Shown piece after piece: positions 1-9,812 of a stretch of 64,000 bases of DNA (position 1 is its first letter; each line of letters begins with the position of its first letter). Below the pieces are notes generated by a model. That model was not told the DNA's origin. It saw only the letters and a list, made by a program, of their open reading frames with translations, and did no database searches. A program made the position numbers and the translations under genes. Source of the DNA: CBDCCT01 sp965214995 (GTDB lineage: Bacteria; Deinococcota; Deinococci; Deinococcales; Trueperaceae). The stretch spans positions 62,001 through 126,000 of the forward strand of contig CBDCCT010000002.1 in NCBI GenBank assembly GCA_965214995.1, read 5' to 3'.

Positions 1-2145
1 GTTTTCAGTCCATTAGCCGTGCACATATTCAGCGCCGGATTGTACGCAAGAAGCTCTACCGTGCCGAGGCGGCGCGGATCATACAGCAGAACTTCCGCAC
101 ATACCTCGATCTGCAGGCGAACCCTTGGTGGAATCTCTTCACGCGCATGAAGCCACTGCTAGGCGAAACTCGACCTGCTGTCGAGGTCAAGAAGCGGGAC
201 GAGATGATCCAGCGGCTGGAGCAACGGATGCAGCAAGACGTTGCTGCCAGACAGCGGCTAGATGAGGAGAGGAGGCGGGCAGAAAATGAGGCTCAGCGAG
301 TACAGCATATACTCGAGAGTGAGAGGGTTTTGGCGCTGGACAAAGAGGAGATATTCAAGCGTCTGCAAGGACGAGAAGCTGAACTGTCAGAGAAGCTAGC
401 CGATGCTCTCGAAGATCAGGAGAAACTTGAAAATCAGTTAGACTCGTTGATGGTTGCTCGCAAAAAGGCAGAAAGCCAAAAAGAGGCATGGACCGAGGAG
501 CTAAAGCAGGCGGGTGAAATCATCAACTCATTAGAAGGAGAAAAGCGAGAACTCATAAATCGCATGTCAGGGTTGGAAAGGAGTTTGTCAAATAAGGAGG
601 ATGAAAGGCGTCACACAAGCACTTTGGAAAAAGAGAAGGATGACCTTATTCATTCCCTTGAGAAGCTCGAAAGGCAGCTTATGCAAAAAGGCGAGGTAGA
701 AAATGAAGTTCAGGCACTTCTGAAAGCTAATGTAGAGTTGAAGAGGGGAGTTTCCGAGAAGGAGCAGCTTGAGATGCAAAACAGAGATCTCGCTAAACGC
801 CTGGCAACTTTACAGTCACAGCTTACCGAGTCAAGATCTCTCGAAAGCGAAAAGAAAGAACTTCTTAACGAAATTGCCAATCTTGAGCGACGAATAGTCA
901 ACGAGACAAATGCGAAGAAGTCTGCACAAGACATGCTTGCCACACTGCAATTTGAGAAGAATGATCTATCTCTGGCAATGAATGAGATGCAAAAGACTGT
1001 TGTTGACCGGAACCGCATACAAGAGGAGAACAACAGGCTATCTAATAGCATGGAGGACATCGGTCGCTTACGTGCAGAGAATGAGAAACTCATGCGAAAA
1101 GCTTCAGAGTTAGATCGCCTACAGGCGGAGAACCAGAATCTGGCAGCAGAAATTGATGACTTGCAGGCAGAAAATAAAGACTTGTTGAAAAGTACGGCTG
1201 AGCTTGACAATCTCGAAGCTGAAAACAAGGATCTTACATGTCGCCTTTCAAAGATTGATCAGTTGCAAAATGAGAACCAGAATCTGATAAAACGCATCGC
1301 CGGGCTTGAGAGAGATCTCGCATCAGCAAGCGAGAGCCAACATAAGATCGAAAGAATGGAAAAGGATCGGCAAAACATGCAGAACCATATCTCAACTCTC
1401 GAAAGCCAACAGCCTAGGAATGCGAATATCTCCAGCTTTAATCCAGAGCTAGAAAATAGTGTTTCGCATGAGTTAGACAGACTACGTCAGAGAATATCGT
1501 TGAAGGAGCGGAAAGTGCAACTTGACATGGAGCTTAAGGGCTATTCTTCGGCCAAGAATGACTTGGACTTTATGCGAGCATCGCTATCACAGGTATGTAA
1601 AGTAAAACTGCCATGCATATATCTGATATCGCTAATTACTTGAGCAGCTCGAAAACAACCTAGATCCTTCGCATAACCTGCATGACCACAACCCACAGCC
1701 TCCACGCACTCCTGTCCATGGCAGCAAACCGAACGACCTACACAAGCAAAACTCCCTTCTAACTCAGGACCTTTCCGCCGCGCGTGCCGAGATTGCAGCG
1801 CTAAGTGCGCAGTTGCAAGACCACCAAGCGGCTGAAACGTCGCATCAGCAAGCTCTTAAGCGTGCAAATCGAGAGGTGCAGCAAGAACGAGAGCGTACGC
1901 AGCGTCTCGAGCGCGAGCTGGAAGGTTGGAGGGGGCTGCGGATGGAAAAGGAAAACCGGCGGAGTGGGTCGTTCAGCTTCGCTCCCCTCACGGATAGCGC
2001 GGATGCGAGTAATAGGAGAGTAAGTGGTTCAACGATGGAAAAGCATGTACGAGTAGTATCGAACGGTGGAGGGGGAGGAGGAGGAGGATTTGGAGATTTT
2101 GATAGAGTCTCAAGAAAAGTCAGCGGTACAAAGGGTTTTTTGTAG
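1..2145 (+). CDS. Class II myosin heavy chain, C-terminal part (5' partial)
   Basis: Actin-based motor heavy chain of the type that works in cytokinesis and septation; only the neck and tail are here. The frame is open from base 3. It starts with an IQ-like light-chain-binding helix (IQRRIVRKKLYRAEAARIIQ), followed by LQANPWWNLFTRMKPLL, the characteristic head-tail junction of myosin II. About 450 residues of heptad-rich coiled coil follow (repeated LQAEN/LEAENKDL blocks). An intron at 1593-1647 (55 nt, GTATGT...CAG, branch CTAAT) joins ...ASLSQ to LENNLDPSHN in phase 0. The second exon covers 1648-2145 and ends in a Gly-rich segment. The window encodes about 695 residues; the motor domain lies upstream. 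The stop at 2143-2145 follows a run of six T and is probably premature (see next entry). The family call is firm; I do not assign a species-specific symbol. Confidence 0.92.
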
Positions 2146-2330
2146 ATGGCCGGGCCTTCAGGGATGATGGGGATGATGGAGATGATGGTGCTAGTGACGC
2201 TGATGGAATGGATGGATTTGACGAAGCCTTTACAGAGGCACTGGTAGCATATGACGGAGATGAAGGCCCGGGGTGGAATGATGGTTTCTGTGTATTTGGC
2301 GGTAGTGTAAAGTCATCGGCATTTCTGTAG
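2146..2330 (+). other. Out-of-frame C-terminal extension of the myosin tail
   Basis: Directly after the myosin stop, another frame stays open from the T run to a stop at 2328-2330. It encodes an acidic Asp/Gly-rich peptide (VDGRAFRDDGDDGDDG, then MDGFDEAFTEALVAYDGD) that reads like a genuine protein terminus. One extra T in the run at 2136-2141 would fuse it smoothly to the tail (...SGTKGFF-VDGRAF). It is therefore either a one-base deletion or sequencing slip in the homopolymer, or a real recent truncation. A strong GTAAGT at 2020 and the TTTTTTGTAG at 2145 could also form an intron, but splicing there gives a Met-rich peptide that looks less natural. Confidence 0.55.
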
Positions 2331-3027
2331 GTAGGCGTCTTCATCTTGGTCTTCTTATGGAATTGTTAAATAAGTAAATGGTGTATAGAGGTAGGATTCT
2401 AATCCTTGGTTGGGCTGAATTATATTTACATTCATAGTGACCTTCACTTGCTCACCAGTATCAGGCTGTGTAAAGTTGTGCCATCCAGCATAGGGGTTTA
2501 TTCTTTCCGTGTCAATCTATAAGTGCTGCTGCCACTATACATATATCTTGTATAAAGTCCTGAGTCGCTAAGGTTCCACTAAGTGTTTGGCTGTGGTAAT
2601 GTGAGATTTCTTTGCAAACAGATGCTATCACAAGCCTGCAGTTCTTCCTACGTCACCCACCAGCTTACTTATCAGTTGACTTGTTAGGCAATTTTGTCCT
2701 CAGTCTGGACCCTCGTAGAACAGTCCCTTCTTGGAACTGTCTACACCGATATAAGAAACACTAAATCATTCAGGTACAGCTTTACCTATAGCATAATTCG
2801 TTTCTAATGGGCTTCTTATCGCACTTTTGGTGCATTTGATGTTGTGTTTATACTCGGAACAAGCAATAGTACCCTTGCACCTTGCAATCACGAGAGTGAA
2901 CTACGGTAGGACACTGTCGATCTCTGCCTCAACCAAAACAGCCCACTACGACGGGTGCTTGAGAATAACCAAGAATAAGAGAATTGTTATTAAAAGAAGA
3001 ACATTTGCATAATTTCTCAGTTTAGTG
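2331..3027. other. Intergenic, myosin 3' side to DUF8035-like 5' side
   Basis: About 700 bases with no supportable gene. It contains the presumed 3' UTR of the myosin gene and the promoter of the next gene. TTTCTCAG just before the downstream ATG resembles a 3' splice site, so a 5' UTR intron or a short upstream exon cannot be excluded. A 61-codon open frame at 2827-3012 has no recognisable content. Confidence 0.5.
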
Positions 3028-5496
3028 ATGTCCCGACGGTATGCTGACGTAGATTACGAGCGGAGAGATAACCATCATAGAGGTCCTCGCACCGAAAGTG
3101 ATTATCCCGAATATGAATATGACCGTTCATATCCATCTCGCCAGCAGCCGGACTTCTTACGGGAAGGATACGGACAAACAAATTCTGGTCCACTGGTTGT
3201 TCGACAAAGAGACTATGATGATCATAGAAGCGCAAGAGAGCCTTCCCATAGAGGAGGGGATATAGAACGAGATGAGATAATTATCAGAAGGGAAGAAATT
3301 GACGGCTACGATAAGCAACCCCACGAACCTAGAAGACGGCCTGCCCCATCCACAAGAGGTGGTGATATTGAAAGAGACGAAGTTATTATTCGACGAGAAG
3401 AGGTAGAAGGCTACGAGCCCCATTACCATGAACCAAGGAGAAGGGAAAGAAGACCTCCGCCTCCTTCAACCAGGGGAGGAGATATTGAGAGAGATGAGAT
3501 CATCATACGTAGAGAGGAGATAGACCGGCACGATGATTATCCACAACAGCATAGACCCAGGCGTGAGCGAGCACCTCCTCCGTCCGCTAGGGGAGGCGAT
3601 ATAGAGCGAGATGAGATAATTATACGCCGCGAAGAAATAGATGACCATGAGTCTGAGCCGAGACGGCCAAGACGGGAGAGAGCTCCTCCTCCGTCGACAA
3701 GAGGGGGAGACATAGAAAGAGATGAAATAATCATCCGTCGCGAAGAGATAGACAATCATGAGCCGGAGCCTAGAAAGCCCCGGCGAGAAAGAGCGCCACC
3801 TCCTTCAACGAGAGGCGGAGATGTCGAGCGAGACGAAATCATTATTCGTCGCGAGGAGATTGAAGGGCATGATGACCACTCTCATGAGCGTAGACCGTAT
3901 CGGGAGGCGCGCCCGCCGAGAGGTGCAGATGTCGAGCGAGACGAGATTATCATTCGCAGAGAAGAGCTTGAAAACTACAAGAGACCATCACCTGAGCCAA
4001 GGCGCCGAGAACCACGAGAGCGGAGTCATGAGCATGATCACGAACGAGAAGAAATCATTATTCGTCGAGAAGAGATTGAAGGGAAAGGGCGTCCAGCACC
4101 TCGATCCGTCCATCCACAAGAACCGTATTACGACGATTACCCGTCCCGCCCTCGGGAGCGATCGCATCCTCCTCCGGGTAACCTGATTGCCCGAGATAGG
4201 GAAGAGATTATTGTAAGACGCCGTGACGAATCCAGACAGCCGCCGCCACAGCCAGAGATTGAAAGGGAAGAGATCATCATTCGTCGCACCGAGAAGGATA
4301 AGCCGCCAAGTTCGTCCAGTTCGTCATCGCGGTCGCCCTCGCCTCCGCCGATGAAACCAATCATAAGACCGCCCATCCATCAGGAAGTCATTACTCACCA
4401 CCGACACATTGATCACGGTATGTCTTCTACATTGCAGTATTATGGTCAGTCGCTAATGCTACGTCTTACCCTTGAAGGCTTTAAAAAGGCAAAATCTTCC
4501 TCCTCTTCCAGTCGATCACCTTCACCAAAGAGAGAAGAGCTCGAGATTGAGATCAGAAAGTGTGTTCCGCAGCAAGATTTTCTTCTCCTGAGTAGCTAAC
4601 CAAACATAGGACATCTCGAGGTGGCAACGTCAAAGCACAGAACGAGGACTTCATCTACGAGCGCGAAGCACGTGAGCGCAAAGCAAAAGAGCAAACGATG
4701 CGGCTCAGCCGACGCCGTTCCCACAGCGATCACCGTCAAAATCAGTATTATGACGCTGAGGTTGCGCGTGAGGCTGAATACTACCATCGCAAGAATGCAG
4801 AGCGTGCCTACATCGGAGAAGCCTACAACGGCGCCACAAAGGACTGGGCCATTGTCGACGTTCCTCCGGGCACGAACCGGGTACACATGGACGGCGTTGG
4901 CGGAGCCGAGCAGGATGTTACCTGGCAGCGCTATAACGGCGTGCGGCGCTCCAAATTCATCGCGGATGGACACGAATATGACTCCGGATACGGCGTGGGA
5001 GATTACGGAGATTATGGAGATAGACGAGTCGCGCCGCGGTCGAAGAAGAAGGAGATGTGGACGGAGATTACAAAGGATCTGGTGGTGAAGGATGCGATTG
5101 AGATGGTTGGGCTGGAGTATGAGGAGACTGAGTATTTTTACTATGTGATGGAGTATTTGCGATATGTGAGTTGTGCTTTTATCCCTATTTTTTCTCTCCT
5201 CTTTTTTCTTTGTGGGAAGGAAAAAAACATTTTACAGTGCTGCACATTTGTAGGCCCTTGTGCACATTGCTCAACACTTCAAAGAAAATGTCTCTGACTG
5301 TTTATTTTCAATAATGTAGGAGGATGTTCTCCGTCTCGTGGACCTGTCCGAAGACATCAAACAGGGCCGACAGGAACGCATTCTCGAGATCCAGTGGGAG
5401 CGCGAAGAGCGGGATCGGCGCCGCGCTCTGCAGGGAAGCAGCCGCTACGAGCGCGAGGTTGTCTACGAGAGCGGCGGGCGGCACTGGCATCACTGA
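3028..5496 (+). CDS. DUF8035-like repeat-rich protein (four exons)
   Basis: Uncharacterised fungal protein of about 734 residues. Exons are 3028-4417, 4478-4559, 4610-5165 and 5320-5496; introns are 60, 50 and 154 nt with GT..AG ends, and clear branch sites (GCTAAT, GCTAAC) are visible in the first two. The N-terminus carries FLREGYGQTNSGPLVVRQR. Ten copies of an Arg/Glu-rich unit (RGGDIERDEIIIRREEI) follow at residues about 75-420, then a Ser-rich SRSPSP stretch. The C-terminal part is rich in charged helices (EFIYEREARERKAKEQ, here read EDFIYERE), then MWTEITKDLVVKDAIE and EETEYFYYVMEYLRYEDVLRL. That arrangement matches my memory of fungal DUF8035 proteins; the DUF number is from memory and unchecked. 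The start is the ATG at 3028. No catalytic motif or membrane segment is visible. Confidence 0.85.
3250..4290 (+). repeat. Ten-copy coding repeat, RGGDIERDEIIIRREEI unit
   Basis: Imperfect in-frame repeats begin near 3250, 3355, 3472, 3592, 3703, 3811, 3919, 4036, 4195 and 4258. The first seven are close copies spaced 105-120 bases apart and separated by Pro/Arg/His-rich linkers. The last three keep only the (E/D)REEIIIRR core. DNA identity is lower than protein identity (synonymous changes are common), so the array is old and held at protein level. Confidence 0.9.
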
Positions 5497-6652
5497 TAGA
5501 CATGAAGTCGTCATCTCTTTTTGCTGCTGCTGCTAGATCTTATCCTGTTGACACGAGATTGTTGGCTTGCGAGACTGTCACCACCGTATCCCGGTGTGAC
5601 GGCGTATGATGGTCTATCCAGCTGTTCGTGATCTATGAGCGAGGAGGTGATAATATTTTGCGTGTGCAGTTCTTGATCGGATGAGAGACGTGCACGCAGA
5701 AATAGAGAATGATTTTACGAGGCATGTCACGGCCGATGCAATATGATGTTATGGTATTAGATTGATGACTTTTTATTTTCTTGTGTAATAGTTGGGAGGG
5801 AATTGGTTAGACCTATGTTCTTTTCGTTATAGTTTCTCTTGTAAATAATTATGGATTAAACAGTAATCTACGCTAGATAAAGGCTCTATCATACCAAGTT
5901 TATTAACGTGATGTGGTGAATTATCCGGTGAGATGATGATACTGACGTCATAGTATATAAGTTGTACTCCATAACTTCCAGGCAGATTCTAGTGCAGTTC
6001 AGTTCCATCACAGTCATCTTTTGTACGGCTCCGGTGTATGATGGCAAAAGCTACGGGCATTGACTATTCTACACCTGACAGGGTAAAAGTCAAACTGTAG
6101 ATGAATACACGTACTGTGGAAGCAAGAGCATGATTCATGTCACGCTCAGGCGCAGCGATGCAGTTGGGACGTGAATGCGCTTGCTCGCGCCTGGAGATGG
6201 CAGTGCTGTTGACAAACTTCTCCACGATGTACAGATTTGTCAAGGCTTGGAGAGCGAAACATGTTGATGACTTTACTGTCAGTGCTGTAGTCTCTGACTC
6301 TATAGCGAAACTTTTAGCATAGCATGTTGTAATAATAATAACTGCGTTTCTCTTAGATGGTCACTCGACGTCATACCCTCAGCCTATCCGTCTCAAACTG
6401 ACGCGCAGATTACTCCGTAACTACTCTATACGTACTGGGATCCAAGGGAAATGTGACGAGTAATAACGCATGTTGGTGAATGTTCCAGTCTGCAGCATGA
6501 CTGGAAGCAGACGATGAGTGACCCTGGCTGTAGTCACAGATAAGAGTTAACAAACAGGCAAGTCCAGGCGGTCAATTTTGTAACATTGGCAATTTCTATA
6601 TAAAGAAGGTTTGAATGGGTAGTGAATTGCTTTTAATGGTTATAGTTATGAT

Positions 6653-6688
6653 TATGGATATGGATATGGATATGGATATGGATATGGA
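6653..6688 (+). repeat. Hexanucleotide microsatellite (TATGGA)6
   Basis: Six perfect copies of TATGGA, preceded by degenerate units (TATAGTTATGAT). It lies in noncoding DNA about 1 kb upstream of the DUF7728-like gene. Confidence 0.95.
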
Positions 6689-7458
6689 AGGGCTTGTGTC
6701 TGGCAACAGATTTGTTTCATGTGTTGTTATGCTGTTGAGGTCTGGGATTGGATCGACAGGTTAGAGACTGGCTTTTGGCCTGTGAAGGTTTCGATAGCGC
6801 TGCTTTGATATGGCTTCTAAATCTTATTGTGATGCTTTGATTGCATTGATGGTGTTGCAAATAACATTCTCCTCAAGGTTGACTTGGATAGGGCTATTAT
6901 TCAGGATGCCATTTTGTTGTAAATGTAAATATTATTTCAAAGGCTACTCGTCAACACTTCCAGAACCACATCCTTCCTGTCGCACCGGCACAGCAGGAGT
7001 CCATGACCGAAATGATTAATCACCGGCACCTCATCCGCACCGTGCCGGTATCAGCACGAGGTCAAAGCCATCAGCAACGCCAATCTAGAATCCAGCACAA
7101 ACTCATCCTACTCTAAAATGACATACTCCGTAGAACTCTCAGACAAAAAGTCAAATGTCAGCAGAAGATGACGGAAACTGTTTCAACTGTCGCTGTTGAC
7201 TTTACTGCTTCTTCCCGTTTGATATGGGTGAAACAGGGGGCTTTCCCTTCACTGACTGACTATTTGCAGTAAAGGGTGAGTATCTGGTGCGTGTTCGTTT
7301 TCGTGTCTGTGAATCAGTTGATGGATTGGGCTCATTCTGTAACTCGAGAGTGTCTCAGAAGTGACTGAGGTGAGGATAACAAAGGACGTCACGTGACTCT
7401 CTCCCTCCAATACGTAAGCTGCCAACTGCTTTGTCCCCTTCCTTTATGAGGGTCACAG

Positions 7459-7491
7459 CCCCCTCCTCTCTCTCTCTCACTTCTCCTGCCC
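7459..7491 (+). promoter_or_regulatory. Pyrimidine-rich tract in the core promoter
   Basis: A CT tract (CCTCTCTCTCTCTCAC core) sits about 200 bases upstream of the ATG at 7693. Tracts of this kind commonly mark the transcription start region of well-expressed filamentous-fungal genes. Position and composition are seen; the role is inferred. Confidence 0.45.
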
Positions 7492-7692
7492 AGAATTTGC
7501 CCCTTCCACCACCTGATTTATTTAGTTTCGGTCCCAGTCTGTTGTCAGTTCTGGCCATTCCTCATCGTTGTTTGTTCTTCAACAACGTCAACCTACTTTA
7601 ACTGCTTCACCAGCACTTTGACCCTACACTTTTGATTCGATTTGATTTCTCTGCTTTCTCTTGTTTTTATCAACTTCATTACTACCACAACC

Positions 7693-8911
7693 ATGCTTGC
7701 TCGTACTCTGGGACTCGCCGGCGCGTTGGCCCTTTCCGCCAACGCCCTCATGATCCTGCCGACCGTTTCCATCGAACCACTCAACAATGATGCTCTCGCC
7801 GCTCTTGTCTCTTCTCCTCTTGCCGTTGTCGACCCTCAGACTCAGGTTCTGAAAATGGACTGTACCGACTGTCCTTTCTTGCTGCAGCGCCGCCGTGGTA
7901 CCACCATCTGGTCTCAGAAGCCAGTTGAAAATACTCTGGTTCGTAGTCAAGATTAAAGAGCCTAATTCTTTTCATCATGAACACTAACGTGTGTCGTCAC
8001 AGATGCTCAAATTTAACGTCGGAGCTGACCAGAAGAGCCTCGAAGTTAATGGTGTCCGAGCATATCCGACGAGCCCGTTCCGTTGGCCAAAAACTCTCCG
8101 GGCACCACAGCTCCCAGCCGGTGCTGATGCTAAGAAAATCAAAGGATGCATGCGTAATGCCGTGACCGTCTCTGAGTATACCTGGGCATTCCACGTTGAG
8201 GGCGTCAGCGCCGAGGAGGGAGGAGAAGTAATCTTTGGTACCTTTACCCCTCAAAGCATCGAAGGCGAATCAATCCACATTCCCTCCGCTGTCGTAAAGA
8301 TGATTCGTGACGCCGAAGGAAGACTTACGATTGCATCCGTCATGCAGAAGGATGTCAAGGACACTGTACCTGCTATCGGGGGATCAAATGGTGAATGTCA
8401 CGGACCAGCTCTCTTCTGCAAGCTGAAGGACATCATGACAAACTCGTACAAGGGCCTCAAGTCTGCCGTCAAGGGTGGCTGCAAGAAGTCTAAGAATGCT
8501 CACGGCCACAAGAACCTGATCTCTCGCCCGCTCATCAAGACAATTGGCCAGGACATAGACGGCAACCCGGTGGAAATCGAAGAGCCAGCCCACGGTTTTG
8601 CTCGTTTCGCACACGTCTTTGCTCATGTTTCGAAGATGGTTCTCTTGCCTATGCTGATTGGTATTGCTGCTGGGTTCCTCGTTTATGCTGTCGGTATGGC
8701 GGCTGGCTTGTTCATCGCCTTTGTCTGGGTTGCCCTTCGCAAGTGGCGCGCTGGAGGCCGTGGCACATATGTTCACCTGTCCGAGGATGAGACATCTGCC
8801 GAAGAGCAGATTGATGTCAAGGACATGCTTAAGAGCGAGTATGTCGATGAGAAGCAGGATCCTCTTCCTGTCTACAAGGAGACTGATGACAAGGAGGTTG
8901 CTCCTCAGTAG
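7693..8911 (+). CDS. DUF7728-like secretory-pathway membrane protein
   Basis: Predicted type I membrane protein of 384 residues with unknown function. Exons are 7693-7938 and 8003-8911. The 64-nt intron has a weak 5' site (GTTCGT), a good branch site (CACTAAC) and a CAG end, and joins PVENTL to MLKFNVGADQ in phase 0. Residues 1-20 form a signal peptide (MLARTLGLAGALALSANALM). A Cys pair follows (MDCTDCPF, C57 and C60), then a beta-rich ectodomain including LEVNGVRAYP. A hydrophobic stretch lies at about 294-328 (VLLPMLIGIAAGFLVYAVG...), followed by an acidic cytosolic tail ending in LPVYKETDDKEVAPQ. The Cys pair, the 'VNG..AYP' segment and the single C-terminal anchor match the fungal family I remember as DUF7728; that number is unchecked. 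The ATG is preceded by CAACC, a good fungal start context. Confidence 0.88.
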
Positions 8912-9812
8912 ATGAGCTGGGTGTCGACGACAACAGTGTTCATCCAGAGGTGAAAGTTGAGCCGAGCTGAGTTTTACGGTCGAGTGGCGGTTGAGAATTG
9001 ACGAACGGATGTGCAATTTCCTATTTCCTATGTGTTATCCTGTGTTTCTGGCGTTTAGTTGTGACGTGCACGGATGGGACTATGAGGATGATTGTTCGCT
9101 CGTTTTTGTTTTGCGAGTATCATAAAATGAAATTGTTAGATGTAGAGTTAGCACGAGAATGAAATGAAGTTTACTACGATGTATTTGCTTCCAATATTGC
9201 CTCATCAAAATTAGTTCACGTTTAAGATTGATTGTGTTGGAAATGTGGTAGATTCTTGGTGTGCGGTTGAACGTGGCTTGTACAGTACAGCCGTTGGAAC
9301 GAGGCTTCCGTTTATCTCACTACATCGCCAGAGTAATGTTATATCACGACCTGAGAATTATCTCTACGTGCAACCCGCAACACAAGACACACTATGAAGT
9401 GTTGACTTTTACTATCATGTAAAGAAGACTACATATTATAACTATGTACGAAATGTTATTGCTGAAGGAAAGATTCAATTGTGACTTCAATTCGTAACTC
9501 GGAAACAATGTATCAGTCAAGAATGATTCCATCAGGGTAAATATACACGATTTCATCCTAATGAATTGTCCTCATCAAGAAACGTGACTGCCAGTTGAAC
9601 AGATGTAGCAAGAACTATTCACAAGTCATCAAGTTAAATCTCCTTTTCGTGATAATTTTCTTTCTATTAATTTGCGCTTTCGTTCTCCCTAAAATTTCAT
9701 CCGCTCTTCATTTTTTCACAAACCAGAAAGACTGAGACAATCATTTCATAATTCAAGTGTGGTTATATCAATAGATGATAGTTCAGATCCTTGTTTCACT
9801 TCTTCATACACG
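8912..9812. other. Intergenic, DUF7728-like gene to 5-phosphatase
   Basis: About 900 bases without a gene. It holds the 3' UTR of the upstream gene and the promoter of the 5-phosphatase. A T/C-rich stretch lies at about 9640-9720 (TTTTCTTTCT, CGTTCTCCC), immediately before the 5-phosphatase start. I see nothing else of note. Confidence 0.5.

Larger units (their letters stand above)
5497..7692. other. 2.2-kb intergenic region
   Basis: No gene can be supported here; the open frames are short and without recognisable content. It should hold the 3' end of the DUF8035-like transcript and the promoter of the DUF7728-like gene. It also contains the hexamer repeat and the pyrimidine tract listed separately. 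No tRNA cloverleaf was recognised. Confidence 0.5.

Noticed and set aside
710..1228. 172-codon open frame on the minus strand across the myosin tail
   Set aside because: Ser/Phe/Arg-rich shadow of the coiled-coil coding strand; the + strand frame is clearly real.
2827..3012. 61-codon + strand open frame
   Set aside because: No recognisable content, no start context, and it lies in the promoter of the next gene.
7355..7558. 67-codon minus-strand open frame
   Set aside because: Spans the pyrimidine-rich promoter tract; its Gly/Arg/Glu-rich composition follows from that tract.
5497..7692. Search for tRNA or other RNA genes in the long intergenic region
   Set aside because: No cloverleaf with A and B boxes was recognised by eye.
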